In this document: positions 1-9,296 of the stretch, in pieces
How the letters are laid out: each line of letters begins with the position of its first letter
Position numbering within the stretch: the stretch's first letter is position 1
Assembly (NCBI RefSeq): GCF_900129765.1
Contig: NZ_FQWU01000001.1
Coordinates: 682,001-746,000 of the forward strand
DNA length: 64,000 nt
From: Massilia sp. CF038
GTDB taxonomy: Bacteria; Pseudomonadota; Gammaproteobacteria; Burkholderiales; Burkholderiaceae_D
Reading direction: 5' to 3'
Notes under the pieces: model-generated
Database searches by the model: none
The model's input: the letters and a program-made list of their open reading frames with translations, nothing else
Told to the model about the DNA's origin: nothing
Position numbers and translations under genes: made by a program

Positions 1-766
1 GATCGGCCAGCAGCGGCGTCAGATCCACCACGGCAGTGTCGAACACGACCACCTGGGTACTGACCGCCTTGATGCTGGCCAGGACTGCGGCAAACACGCT
101 GGCGTACACCACCGACGGCGCCATCGATCCGCTCTGGTCCACGCACAGCACGATGTCGCGCAGGCTCTGGCTTTTGCGCGCAAAGCCGACCCGGCGCTCG
201 GGAATGATGGTCTGGTAGTCGGCCTGGTAGTGGCGCAGGTTGGCGCGGATGGTGCGCAGCCAGTCGATTTCGTTGTGGCGCGGGCGGTGGTTGCGGGCCG
301 CCCGGTTCAAGCTGCCCGAGACGGCCTGGCGCAGCGGGTTGCTGAGCTTGCGCTCGAGTTCCTCGACCACGGTGCGCACCACCTGGCGCGCGGTGTCCTT
401 GGTCTTGCTGGGCATCAGACGATTCAAGGACAGCAGCGTGGCCACCAGATGCACATCGGGCTGCACGCTGCGCAGCATTTCCGGTTCCAGCAGCATTTGC
501 TGCAGACCGAGCCGCTCCATCGCGTCTTTCTGCATCACGTGCACAATGCTCGACGGGAAGTACTCGCGAATGTCGCCCAGCCAGCGCGCCACGCTGGGCG
601 CCGAGCTGCCCAGACCGCCGCGGCCTTCCTTGCTGTCGTACAGTGCGCCCAGCGTGCGTTCCAAAGCGATATCGCCTGGCGGCAGGGGCAAATGGTCGGC
701 TTCGCTGCCCAGAATCAGGCGCCAGCGCCGCTCCAGGGCGGCTTGATCGATCGGGGGAGTGGTCAT
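1..766 (-). CDS. VWA domain protein, C-terminus beyond window (YehP-like)
   Basis: The gene runs off the left edge; about 255 residues are visible. The ATG at 766 overlaps the stop of the DUF5682 gene by 4 bp, so the two are translationally coupled. Residues about 60-190 look like a helical, Arg/Leu-rich region; a von Willebrand A domain then starts, with the metal-ion (MIDAS) motif DQSGS at residues 210-214 after a hydrophobic strand (IVLCV). VWA proteins next to MoxR ATPases are usually their partners and bind clients through the metal site. It is the last visible member of a five-gene set resembling E. coli yehLMPQ. No enzymatic role can be inferred. Confidence 0.85.
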   Translation of the reverse strand, partial: MTTPPIDQAALERRWRLILGSEADHLPLPPGDIALERTLGALYDSKEGRGGLGSSAPSVARWLGDIREYFPSSIVHVMQKDAMERLGLQQMLLEPEMLRSVQPDVHLVATLLSLNRLMPSKTKDTARQVVRTVVEELERKLSNPLRQAVSGSLNRAARNHRPRHNEIDWLRTIRANLRHYQADYQTIIPERRVGFARKSQSLRDIVLCVDQSGSMAPSVVYASVFAAVLASIKAVSTQVVVFDTAVVDLTPLLAD

Positions 767-3000
767 GCGCTGGCCTCGCCTAGCAAAAGTGTGAGCATCG
801 GCAGGATTTGTGCTGCGCGTGCCTCGTCGACGGCAGCGCTGCTGCCCGGCTGGGCCAGCACCACGCTGCCGTGGGCAACCCGCTCGCCCAGCTGGCGCCG
901 TTCGGCCGGCTCGAAGCTGGCGAAAGTACGGCGCAGCAGCGGCAGCAGTTCGATGAATGCGCTGTCGGGCAAGCTGCGCACCCAATTGTTCAGAATGTGC
1001 CAGAGCGGGTCGTTGACGATCAGGAGCAAGCCGCTGCCGCGCAAGAAGCCTTCCAGCCATGCGGCAGTGGCCAGCGGATCGATCGGATTGCTGCACGCGA
1101 GCGACAGCGCCTGGGCACAGCGTTCCACGCTCCAGTGCTCCTGCTCGAACAGAATGCGCACGGCGCGCCCGGCGATCAGCGCATGGGCCTGGCTGTGCAC
1201 GCACTGTTCCAGTGCGCCGCGCCAGGCGTCCTGATGGTCGCGTTTTTGCAGCAAGGCGATGGCCTGGTCGGCTTGCAGCAGCTGGCCAAGCAGCACCTGG
1301 GCTGCGTCTTCGTTGATGCCGCGTGCGGCAAGCGGCAGGGCAATGCTGGCGCGCTGCACCAGGCCGTCCATGACCTCGGCCACGCTGGCCGTGTCGGTGC
1401 CGCGCACATTGCCGTAGCGCTGGACGTTGGCCAGCGGGGCCAGTGCGGCCAGCAGGCCGCCGGCGTCGTGGGTGCCAGCGGCCAGCGCTTGCATGCGCGC
1501 CATCAGCACCGGCACGGCCGGACGCACGTCGGCCAGCAGCATGCGTTCGACCAGCGCGGTCAGGGCAGGCAGCTGCTGCACTTGCTGCGACTGGTGGCAC
1601 AGCCAAGCGTAGCTGGCCACTTCCAGGGTCGCGCCCCAGACGTTCGCTTCCAGCAGCCGCAGTTCAAATTCGGGCTCCCACACGAGCAGCCAGCGCTCGT
1701 GGAAGCTGCCGCTCTTGCCATGCACATGGCGCGTTTTGCCCCACTCGATTCCCAGCATGCTCAGGCGGTGCAGGAAGATACTCTTTTCCAGGTGCGCGCT
1801 CTGGCGCAAGTCCAGATCGAGCTCGGTCTGGTCGGCCCGCACCGCCATCCGGAAGCGCTTTTGCAGCTGCTTGACGTCGGCCGGCAGCGGCAGGGTCGGG
1901 GTCTCGGGCGGCACGGCGCCAAGGCGGTCGTTGACCAGCAATTCGCGTTCGATCAGGCGCAGTGGCGCATCGGACTCGCCAAAGAGCACGCTTTGCAGCG
2001 CTTCGAGCAGTTCGCCCAGGCCGGCACGCGAGCGCTCGCGCAGACTGGCCAGCGTTTCGGACAGGCGCAGGGCTTCAATCACGTGGGCCGACGAGGCATC
2101 CAGGCCATGCTTGCGTAGCAGGCGCACGGCATCGGTCAGCCAGTAGCTGGCAGCCTTGTGCGGCGTATTCCACAAGTGGTGGTACCAGCCGGGCGCCTGC
2201 ACGCCGGCGCCATAGCCGCTGCTGAAACTCAGGCGCCCGTAGGTCCAGGGCGTCCAGGTGGCAGCCACCTTGGTCTTGGGCAGGTCGGACAGCAAGTCCT
2301 TGTCGTGTTTGATGCTGGGCATGTCGCGCAGCGCCGGCACGTGCCACGCGCCGCAGACCACGGCGATGGTCTGGTGGCCCTGCTTGACCCCCAGCCGGAT
2401 CATCTGGCGCATGTGGGCTTCGCGCCGTGCTTCGTCAAGTTCCAGCGGTTCGTCCAGTGCGGCGCGCGCCACCGTCATCATTTCTTCGATGGCGGTAAAC
2501 AGTTCCAGGCTGTCCTGGCGCTGTTCCACCAGGTGGTCCCACCAGGTTTCGGTGTCGCTGAAGCCGGCCGCCTGGGCCAGCCCGGCCAGGTGGTCGCCGC
2601 GCCGGGTGGGCGCCGGGACCGCATCCGTCTGTTCGGGCGGCGCCGATTCAGGCACCTGGGCTGGCTCGTCCACCGTCATGTCCTGCGCCAGCGTGTGCGC
2701 GCGCGGCAGGTCGATGAAGCGGGTCGGCACCTGGTGCGCCTGGCCGTAGCGGATGGCTTGCCATTCGGGCGAAAATTCGGCGAACGGGTAGTAGACCGCG
2801 TGGCGCGGCATGGCCGGTGCGTACACCAGCAGGGCCACGGGCGGACGCATGGCGTCGCTAGCGGCCAGCGCAAGCAATTCGTCGGCCTCGGGCGGGCCTT
2901 CGATCAGGATCAGATCCGGACGCAGCTGCGCCAGCGCCAGCGCCAGGCTGCGTGCGCAGCCCGGGCCATGGTGACGGACGCCGAAAAAATGCAGTGCCAC
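763..3000 (-). CDS. DUF5682 family protein (YehM-like)
   Basis: About 745 residues if the GTG at 3000 is the start; no ATG lies nearby and this GTG is 4 bp after the MoxR stop, as expected for a coupled operon gene. The N-terminus reads VALHFFGVRHHGPG, followed by ILIEGPPEADEL near residues 32-43, and VVCGAWHVPAL around residue 219. A GxxH near the N-terminus, an acidic residue after a strand and a later GxxH recall the TraB/TIKI/ChaN/EreA-like fold; that is my inference from motif pattern. The C-terminal half is helical and leucine-rich with no recognised motif. Its gene order (MoxR upstream, VWA downstream) suggests it works with that ATPase pair. Confidence 0.85.
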   Translation of the reverse strand: MALHFFGVRHHGPGCARSLALALAQLRPDLILIEGPPEADELLALAASDAMRPPVALLVYAPAMPRHAVYYPFAEFSPEWQAIRYGQAHQVPTRFIDLPRAHTLAQDMTVDEPAQVPESAPPEQTDAVPAPTRRGDHLAGLAQAAGFSDTETWWDHLVEQRQDSLELFTAIEEMMTVARAALDEPLELDEARREAHMRQMIRLGVKQGHQTIAVVCGAWHVPALRDMPSIKHDKDLLSDLPKTKVAATWTPWTYGRLSFSSGYGAGVQAPGWYHHLWNTPHKAASYWLTDAVRLLRKHGLDASSAHVIEALRLSETLASLRERSRAGLGELLEALQSVLFGESDAPLRLIERELLVNDRLGAVPPETPTLPLPADVKQLQKRFRMAVRADQTELDLDLRQSAHLEKSIFLHRLSMLGIEWGKTRHVHGKSGSFHERWLLVWEPEFELRLLEANVWGATLEVASYAWLCHQSQQVQQLPALTALVERMLLADVRPAVPVLMARMQALAAGTHDAGGLLAALAPLANVQRYGNVRGTDTASVAEVMDGLVQRASIALPLAARGINEDAAQVLLGQLLQADQAIALLQKRDHQDAWRGALEQCVHSQAHALIAGRAVRILFEQEHWSVERCAQALSLACSNPIDPLATAAWLEGFLRGSGLLLIVNDPLWHILNNWVRSLPDSAFIELLPLLRRTFASFEPAERRQLGERVAHGSVVLAQPGSSAAVDEARAAQILPMLTLLLGEASA

Positions 3001-3004
3001 GTTG

Positions 3005-4093
3005 TCAGAGCACGGCGTGGCAGGCGCGGTAAAGGTCTTTCCAGCCTTCGCGTTCCTTGACCACGGTTTCCAGATACTCGAGCATGACCAGGCGGTCCTG
3101 CACCGGATCCTTGACGATTGCGCCCACCACGGACGACGCCAGATCGGCGCCGCGCAAGGTGCCGTCGCCGAAATGGGCCGCGAGCGACATGCCATTGGTG
3201 ACCACCGAAATGGCCTCGGCCGTGCTCATGCTCGCCGAAGGCGACTTGAGCTTGATCTTGCCGTCGTCGGTCTGGCCGGCGCGCAGTTCGCGGAAGATGG
3301 TCACGATCCGGCGGATCTCCTGCAGCGCCGGTTTTTCGATCGGCAGTTCAAGCGCCCGCCCCAGACTGGCCACGCGGGTTTCGACAATCGTTACTTCTTC
3401 GTCGGCGCTGTCGGGCAGTGGCAGCACCACCGTGTTGAAGCGGCGTTTCAGCGCGCTTGACAATTCATTGACGCCGCGGTCACGGTCATTGGCGGTGGCG
3501 ATGACGTTGAATCCCTTGGCCGCCTGGACATACGCGTCCAGTTCGGGAATCGGCAGAATTTTCTCCGACAGCAGGCTGATGAAACTGTCCTGGACTTCAG
3601 CGGGAATGCGGGTCAATTCCTCGATCCGTACCAGCTTGCCGCTGCGCATGGCGCGCATGACGGGGCTCGGCACCACCGCTTCCATGCTGGGCCCTTTGGC
3701 CAGCAGCTGCGCGTAATTCCAGCCATAGCGTATGGTCTCTTCGGCCGTGCCGGCGGTGCCTTGCACGACCAGGGTCGAATTGCCGCTGATGGCCGCGGCC
3801 AGATGTTCCGACACCCAGGACTTGGCGGTGCCGGGTACACCCAGCAGCAGCAAGGCGCGGTCGGTGGCCAGGGTGGCCACGGCAATTTCGATGATGCGGC
3901 GCTTGCCAATGTATTTGGGCGTGATTTCAACCCCGTTGTCGAGCGTGCCGCCCAGCAGATAGGTGGCCACGGCCCAGGGTGACAATTCCCAGTTGGGCGG
4001 GCGCTGGCGCTGGTCGAGCTCCTTGAGGGCTGCCAGTTCGGCGGCGTACTGCTGCTCGGCGTGCTGCCGCATGACGTTGTTGTTCGTGCTCAT
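3005..4093 (-). CDS. MoxR-type AAA+ ATPase (YehL-like)
   Basis: 362 residues. Walker A is GVPGTAKS at residues 85-92; Walker B is the acidic LVRIEEL at 154-160, followed by TRIPAEVQDS, typical of MoxR-family AAA+ ATPases. Sensor-1 lies in FNVIATANDRDRG and an arginine-rich SALKRRFN follows. MoxR ATPases couple ATP hydrolysis to remodelling or metal-loading of client complexes, normally with a VWA partner; here the VWA gene is two genes downstream. The start ATG at 4093 overlaps the stop of the DUF5691 gene by 4 bp. Client unknown. Confidence 0.93.
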   Translation of the reverse strand: MSTNNNVMRQHAEQQYAAELAALKELDQRQRPPNWELSPWAVATYLLGGTLDNGVEITPKYIGKRRIIEIAVATLATDRALLLLGVPGTAKSWVSEHLAAAISGNSTLVVQGTAGTAEETIRYGWNYAQLLAKGPSMEAVVPSPVMRAMRSGKLVRIEELTRIPAEVQDSFISLLSEKILPIPELDAYVQAAKGFNVIATANDRDRGVNELSSALKRRFNTVVLPLPDSADEEVTIVETRVASLGRALELPIEKPALQEIRRIVTIFRELRAGQTDDGKIKLKSPSASMSTAEAISVVTNGMSLAAHFGDGTLRGADLASSVVGAIVKDPVQDRLVMLEYLETVVKEREGWKDLYRACHAVL

Positions 4094-5604
4094 GGCTTGC
4101 TCTCCAAAAAACTGCGTTGCATCGTGTGCCGGAACTGCAGCGTGTCCATCATTTCGTCCACCACCTCGCGGTAGTGGGGCCAGGCCGGCCAGTCGCTGGC
4201 GGGCCAGCCCGCCGTGGCATAGGCAGTGTCGTCGGCATCGAGGACGCTGCCCAGTGCTTTCAAGTTGGCGCGCATGCTGTAGTCATGGGTGGTCAAGGCC
4301 GCCATGTCGCGCTGCACGGCAGCGAGCAAACTGCGCGACAGAGGCGCCGACAGCGCCTCGCTGCGGGTGGCGGCCCAGTTGACTGCATGGCCCCAGGCGC
4401 GCTGCGCAATCCATTGGGCCAGGATCTGGTCTTGCTGTTCGGGTGGCAGGCAGGCCAGCTGCGGCGTCAAGAGATGCACCGTGTGCACTTGCGTACGCGC
4501 CGGATCGTCCTGCAGGATCAGGGTCATGAACCAGTCGCGCGCATCGGCGCTGGTGTCGTGCCCGATCATGCGCGCGGCAGCGCGTGTCAGGCCGGTCAGC
4601 ATGGCGGTCTTGAATTCGCTCGCGGCCATCAGCGCGATCACCTGCGCCGGCGTGGCTTGCCATTGGGCGCTCCAGTGGCGTGGCGTGACTTGCTGCACCA
4701 TGTCGAGCAGCCAGCCCGCCTTTTCGCCCATGCCATGGTGCTTTTCCATGCCGATGCCGTCGCGCTGCATGGCGCCGTCGCGCGTGTCCGGCAGCGTGAT
4801 GTGCAGCGTCCCTGCGTCCACCCGCAAAGCCGCATGCAGCCGGGCCAGCGCGCGCTGTTCGAAGCCAGTGCCGGGCAGGGCTGCGAGCAATTGCTGGGCG
4901 CTCTGGCGCACTTCCTTGCGCTTGTCGTCGAGGGCGCGTTCGAGGAAGGCTTCGTCGTCCAGCGACAGCGCCGTGGCCAGGCAAGGCAGCAGGGCAATGC
5001 GGTTGTCCGCCGGCTCCTGCACCCATTCCTGCACCAGGGCTGCCAGCGCCGCAGCGGGATCGGCGCGGCGCATATCCACCAGCGCCTTGCAGCGCTGCGC
5101 CAGCGCGCCCGTTTGCCATAGGGCGGCGCTGGATTGCTCGGGTGCGCTGCACAGGGTGGCCCAGGCCGGGTTTTGCGCCGCCAGCCAGTGACCGCGCTTG
5201 CCCATCAGGGCCGCCACCTGCGCCTGCAGCGCGTGGCGCGGCGTGACCTTTTCAAGCAGCGGCACCAGACTGGCATGCGGCAGCCGGTAGCCCATGCGCG
5301 CCGCCGTGGCCAGCCATTGGTCGAGCTGCTCGGGATGGATGCCGCGCAAAATCAGGTGCAACACTTGTTCGGCGGCGCGCGGGCAGGTCGCTTCCGGCTC
5401 GCATGACGCCTGTGGGGCGGTCTGTGCCGGGCTCTGGCCGGCGCGCTGCCACAGGTCGGTGGCGGCCACACTGTGCCAGATCAGCATCTCGGGCGGGGCG
5501 CAGGCCAGCACGGTTTGTAAGGCGGCGCCGACGCTGTCGGTGGCCACCGGCGCGCGCGCTGTACCGGCCAGCAGGGTCTTGAGAAGGGCAGGCGGCAGGT
5601 TCAT
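4090..5604 (-). CDS. DUF5691 family protein
   Basis: 504 residues, mostly helical with repeating Leu/Ala-rich segments (for example ALDDKRKEVRQSAQQLLAAL), which suggests HEAT/ARM-like repeats. No catalytic motif is visible. The family is known only by its recurrent association with a SWIM zinc-finger protein, a MoxR ATPase, DUF5682 and a VWA protein, which is the arrangement here. The start at 5604 overlaps the SWIM gene stop by 4 bp and its stop overlaps the MoxR start by 4 bp, so the five proteins are probably made in fixed ratio. A scaffold role is inference. Confidence 0.8.
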   Translation of the reverse strand: MNLPPALLKTLLAGTARAPVATDSVGAALQTVLACAPPEMLIWHSVAATDLWQRAGQSPAQTAPQASCEPEATCPRAAEQVLHLILRGIHPEQLDQWLATAARMGYRLPHASLVPLLEKVTPRHALQAQVAALMGKRGHWLAAQNPAWATLCSAPEQSSAALWQTGALAQRCKALVDMRRADPAAALAALVQEWVQEPADNRIALLPCLATALSLDDEAFLERALDDKRKEVRQSAQQLLAALPGTGFEQRALARLHAALRVDAGTLHITLPDTRDGAMQRDGIGMEKHHGMGEKAGWLLDMVQQVTPRHWSAQWQATPAQVIALMAASEFKTAMLTGLTRAAARMIGHDTSADARDWFMTLILQDDPARTQVHTVHLLTPQLACLPPEQQDQILAQWIAQRAWGHAVNWAATRSEALSAPLSRSLLAAVQRDMAALTTHDYSMRANLKALGSVLDADDTAYATAGWPASDWPAWPHYREVVDEMMDTLQFRHTMQRSFLESKP

Positions 5605-6953
5605 CGGGCGTCAATTCCGTCCAGACTGTACAGGCGGTCGGCGCAGCGCACGGCCAGCGGCAGCAAGCTGTAACCATCCCACAAACCGAAGATGGCCGAG
5701 GCGGCGCCGCCGGTCAGCGCATGCAGGTGAAAGCCATGGCGAAAGCGTGGATCCAGCGCCAGGCTGGCGCCGTCGGCGCCGCGCAGCAGCCAGCCGTGGT
5801 CGGCCAGCTGCGGCGTTACTTCGCTGAGCAGCATGGGCTGGGCCTCGAGGAAGGGCTGGGCCGCCAGCATGGCGCTGTAGTGCGCCAGCAGCACGTCGAT
5901 GACGGCGCCCTGCGGCGTGGCCGCCGTGGTGGCAAGCTGCATGTCGGCGCCAAAGGCGGCGCGCAAGGGGGCCGCGCTGGGATAGTAATGGAGCGTGCCC
6001 TGATAGACGCTGCCGGGCAGCAGGGGCGGCGGCAGTGCCTGGGCACCAGCGGCGAACTGGAGCAGCATGGCCCAGCGGCCGCTTTGCTGGCCGTACAAAT
6101 AACAGGCGCGCCGGCTGACGCGCTCATCGTCGGCGCTGTGGGTGCCACAGACATGCCACACATCGCTGTGGCCAGGTTCGGCCAGCGCCTCGTCGGTACT
6201 GGCGACAAAGCCGATGGCACTTCTGACGTCGTGCTGCAGCGGCGCCGGCAAGCGCGCAAGGCGGCGCCAGGCCTGGCTGAGCAGCGCGATCTGGCCCAGT
6301 TCGCGCGCGACGGCAGTTTCCCAGCCGGCGCTGCTGGAAGCGTAGATCAGCATGCCGGCCCGGCGCAGGCGCGCAGCCAGGCCAGCCGCCTGGGTGTCGA
6401 CCAGCCGTGCGGCGGTGGCGTTCCAGTCCTGCGCCGGTTTGCTGCGCAATCCAGCCAGGCCATCGCGCGCCAGGTCGGCCAGCCAGGTGTCGAGAATGGC
6501 CAGACCGGCGGCGACATTGTCTTCGCGTTTTTCCTGGCGTTTGCGCTGGCTTTTTTCCTTGGCAGCGGCTTCTTCGGCAGTCGGTGCGCCGTCGGCGGCG
6601 GCCTTGGCCGCTTTCTGTTCGACGCGCTGTTCGCGCGCACCGAGCCAGTCGCTGACCCAGGCCGGCAGGCTGCTGTCGCTGAACGCACTGGCATCGCGCG
6701 CGTGCAGCAGATACAGGCCAAGACCGTGCTTGCAGGGGAACTTGCGGCTCGGGCAAGTGCACTTGAAGGCTGGTCCGGCCAGTTCGATCTGCGCTTTGTA
6801 CGGGTCCTTGCCGCTGCCCTGGCACAAGCCCCAGAGCGCCTTGTCGCTTGCTCCCAGGCCTGACCATTTGGACATGCTGGCTTGCCCGCTGCCGGCCTTG
6901 GCCGATGCGGCGTCCGGCGCCAGGGCCAGAATTTGCTCTGCTGTCAGTGACAT
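5601..6953 (-). CDS. SWIM zinc finger family protein (YehQ-like)
   Basis: 450 residues from the ATG at 6953 (MSLTAEQILALAPDAAS); an upstream in-frame extension is Arg/Pro-rich and antisense to the DUF4124 gene, so it was not used. The SWIM motif is plain near residues 60-75: CTC then, after PSRKFP, CKH, the CxC...CxH pattern. A charged Lys/Glu/Ala stretch (EEAAAKEKSQRKRQEKRED) near residues 130-150 probably forms a linker or coiled coil. SWIM domains bind nucleic acid or protein. It is the first gene of the coupled set and lies 13 bp after the DUF4124 stop. Confidence 0.88.
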   Translation of the reverse strand: MSLTAEQILALAPDAASAKAGSGQASMSKWSGLGASDKALWGLCQGSGKDPYKAQIELAGPAFKCTCPSRKFPCKHGLGLYLLHARDASAFSDSSLPAWVSDWLGAREQRVEQKAAKAAADGAPTAEEAAAKEKSQRKRQEKREDNVAAGLAILDTWLADLARDGLAGLRSKPAQDWNATAARLVDTQAAGLAARLRRAGMLIYASSSAGWETAVARELGQIALLSQAWRRLARLPAPLQHDVRSAIGFVASTDEALAEPGHSDVWHVCGTHSADDERVSRRACYLYGQQSGRWAMLLQFAAGAQALPPPLLPGSVYQGTLHYYPSAAPLRAAFGADMQLATTAATPQGAVIDVLLAHYSAMLAAQPFLEAQPMLLSEVTPQLADHGWLLRGADGASLALDPRFRHGFHLHALTGGAASAIFGLWDGYSLLPLAVRCADRLYSLDGIDAR

Positions 6954-6966
6954 GCGGCGGCGCGCG

Positions 6967-7440
6967 TTATTTGCAGAAGGCTTGCACGTCGCGCTGCGCC
7001 ACTTCAATATCGTTGCGGTCGGTCGGGGCGCCGCCGCTGTGGCGGGCCGCGCCACTGAGCACATCGCGTGCCAGGCGGCAGCGGCTGTCGTCGGTTTCCG
7101 GTTTGCCGTTGCGGTAGCCTTCGTGCGGGCGGCTACGCGCTGGCGCCTGCGCCCGCGCTTTTGCCGCGTCGGCTTGTTCCTGCTCGCGCCGCTTGCGCGA
7201 TGCGGCTTCCTGCTGCTGCCAGTCAGGGGTGGCGGAAATGGCCGCCGGCGGGGCCGACTTGGGCCCCGTCACCAGGGTATCGACCTTGGCCTTGCCGGCA
7301 TCGGCACGATCGGAATAATGGATCTTGCCATTCGCATCGACCCATTTGTAGAGTTCGGCATGGGCGGGACTGGCGAACGCGGCGAGGCACAGGACGGCGG
7401 CGAACAGGCAAAGGCTGGGGCGAGTTTGGGTGGACATCAT
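6967..7440 (-). CDS. DUF4124 domain secreted protein
   Basis: 157 residues. A signal peptide (cleavage near SPAHA-E) leads into a DUF4124 segment at about residues 29-50 with the family pattern YKWVDANGKIHYSD. The rest is a charged low-complexity stretch and a C-terminal part with two cysteines. DUF4124 proteins are small periplasmic or envelope proteins of unknown role. A second ATG one codon downstream (7437) is an equally possible start. It may share a transcript with the SWIM gene 13 bp downstream, but its function need not be related. Confidence 0.85.
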   Translation of the reverse strand: MMSTQTRPSLCLFAAVLCLAAFASPAHAELYKWVDANGKIHYSDRADAGKAKVDTLVTGPKSAPPAAISATPDWQQQEAASRKRREQEQADAAKARAQAPARSRPHEGYRNGKPETDDSRCRLARDVLSGAARHSGGAPTDRNDIEVAQRDVQAFCK

Positions 7441-7500
7441 GAGGTCGAATGCAAGGAAGATTGAATTCTAGCATCGACCGCTAAATTGTTGGTCAAAATA

Positions 7501-8421
7501 TCACTGATTGGGCAGCTGCGCGTGCGTGAACAGGGCGTCTGCCAGGGCCATGATCTCGTCGCGCATGGCCAGCTGGCTGACCCAGTGCGCCGGGATCGCA
7601 GCAATGCCGTAATGGGCGCCGGCGATCTGGCCGCAGATCGCGGCCGTGGTATCGGCATCGTCACCCAGATTGGCCGCCTTCAGGATGGCCGCCTCGAAGG
7701 TATCGGTCTGGTCGAAACACCATAGGGCCGCTTCCAGCGAGGCCACGCAATAACCGCTGCCGCGAATGGCCGCTTCGGGCTTGCCGCGATACGCCCCCTG
7801 GGCCAGAGGCAGCAATTTCTCGCTCAGCGGCTCGGGATAGTCCTGGACCAACAGGGCCGCCTTGGGTGCGCCGCGCAGTGCTGCCTGCAGCTGCAGTGCG
7901 AACAGGCGCGAACATTCAATCGCTTCGCGCGCGCCGTGCGTGGTGCGGGTGCTGTCGCTGGCGAAAGTGAACAGGTCAGCGTCGCGCTGCGCATAGAACA
8001 TGGCAATCGGTGCCAGCCGCATCAGGGCGCCGTTGCCGGCGCTATTCGGGTCCGTTGCGCCGGCAAAGGGGTCTTGTGTGTCAAGGTAGCGCTTGAGCGC
8101 GGCAGCGACGGTGGCGCCGATATCGAAACACTCGCCGGTGCTGCTCATGTAGCCGTAGTGCCACCAGTTGCAATAGCGGTTCATCTGATCGACCGCGTGA
8201 AACCCGTTCCGGTAGACCAGGCTATGGGCCAGGCACAGCGCCATGGAGGTGTCGTCGGTCCATTCGCCGGCGCGCAGGGAAAACGGCCCGCCGCCTGTCA
8301 TGTCCGTGACAGGTGGGAAGCTGCCGCGCGCCATGAATTCGACCGTGGTGCCAACGGCATCGCCGCAGGCCAGGCCGAGCAGGCAGCCCTGGTAGCGCGC
8401 CAGGGCGCTTGGACTGCTCAT
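7501..8421 (-). CDS. ADP-ribosylglycohydrolase family protein
   Basis: 306 residues, full length for the DraG/ARH family. Metal-binding motifs are visible: LGLACGDAVG at the N-terminus, EWTDDTSMALCLA near residue 55, and GDDADTTAAICGQIAGAHYG near the C-terminus. Such enzymes remove ADP-ribose from proteins, nucleic acids or small molecules with a binuclear Mg centre. The start overlaps the pirin stop by 4 bp, placing it last in a cupin-OsmC-pirin-ADP-ribosylglycohydrolase operon. No ADP-ribosyltransferase is seen nearby, so the substrate is unknown. Confidence 0.92.
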   Translation of the reverse strand: MSSPSALARYQGCLLGLACGDAVGTTVEFMARGSFPPVTDMTGGGPFSLRAGEWTDDTSMALCLAHSLVYRNGFHAVDQMNRYCNWWHYGYMSSTGECFDIGATVAAALKRYLDTQDPFAGATDPNSAGNGALMRLAPIAMFYAQRDADLFTFASDSTRTTHGAREAIECSRLFALQLQAALRGAPKAALLVQDYPEPLSEKLLPLAQGAYRGKPEAAIRGSGYCVASLEAALWCFDQTDTFEAAILKAANLGDDADTTAAICGQIAGAHYGIAAIPAHWVSQLAMRDEIMALADALFTHAQLPNQ

Positions 8422-9293
8422 CGCAGCGGCTTGGGCAGCGGAATGAATTCCGTCTCGCCTGGCACCTTGGCATAGCGCTGCTGTTCCCAGTCCTCGGCTG
8501 CCTTGGCCAGCCTTTCCTTGCTGGACGAAACAAAGTTCCAGAAGATGTGGCGCGGGCCGTCCAGCGGGGCGCCGCCGATGACCACGAACTGGGCGCCGCT
8601 GGCGCTGCTCACGCGCGCGCCGCTGCCCGGTTCCAGGTAGGCCATCATGGCCGGGTCGAGCTCGACGCCGTCAATGGCAATGCTGCCGCTGACGGTGTAG
8701 ATGGCCGCTTCGGCCGGCAACTCGGCCAGCCCCAGCTCGCGCCCGGCCTCGAGTGCGATGTCCAGGTACAGCGTTTCACTGAAGGTGGCCACGGGCGAGG
8801 TTTTGCCAAAGGCCGTGCCAATCAGGATGCGCGCGCTGCCGCCGTCGAAACTGACGCTTGGAATGGCCGAGGCGGGGGTATGGGAAAAGCTGGGCGCCGT
8901 CTCTTCATGTTCCTGGGGCAGGGCAGCCCACAGCTGCAAGCCATGGCTGCGGCGCGGCTTGCCTTTCAGGTCGGCCGGGGTGCGCTCGGAATGGACAATG
9001 CCGCTGCCCGACGTCATCCAGTTGATGGCGCCCGGTTCGATGCGCTGCACCGAGCCGACGCTGTCGCGGTGTTCCATCGCGCCTTCATATAAATAGGTGA
9101 CCGTGGCCAGGCCGATGTGCGGGTGCGGGCGCACATCGTGGTTGGCGTCGGCAGGCGCCTCGACCGGACCGAAGTGATCGAAGAAAATGAAGGGCCCCAC
9201 GGCCTGCTTGGCGGCCGAGGGCAGCACGCGCCGCACCATGAAGCCGCCGCCCAGGTCCTTGGGATGCGATTTAAGGAAATGTTCGATGGCCAT
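8418..9293 (-). CDS. Pirin family protein
   Basis: 291 residues, normal for bacterial pirins. The metal-binding cupin motif is present in the N-terminal half: RPHPHIGLATVTYLYEG, then the EH of AMEHRDS and GSGIVHSE. Other bacterial pirins act as quercetin dioxygenases or redox-sensitive cofactors; the role here is not fixed. It is separated from the OsmC stop by only 3 bp and overlaps the next gene by 4 bp. The cupin/OsmC/pirin company fits a stress or electrophile response operon (inference). Confidence 0.93.
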   Translation of the reverse strand: MAIEHFLKSHPKDLGGGFMVRRVLPSAAKQAVGPFIFFDHFGPVEAPADANHDVRPHPHIGLATVTYLYEGAMEHRDSVGSVQRIEPGAINWMTSGSGIVHSERTPADLKGKPRRSHGLQLWAALPQEHEETAPSFSHTPASAIPSVSFDGGSARILIGTAFGKTSPVATFSETLYLDIALEAGRELGLAELPAEAAIYTVSGSIAIDGVELDPAMMAYLEPGSGARVSSASGAQFVVIGGAPLDGPRHIFWNFVSSSKERLAKAAEDWEQQRYAKVPGETEFIPLPKPLR

Positions 9294-9296
9294 GGC

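Noticed and set aside
808-2118. Long plus-strand reading frame opposite the DUF5682 gene
   Set aside because: High-GC antisense shadow with Gln/His/Arg bias and no domain pattern; the minus-strand gene is coherent.
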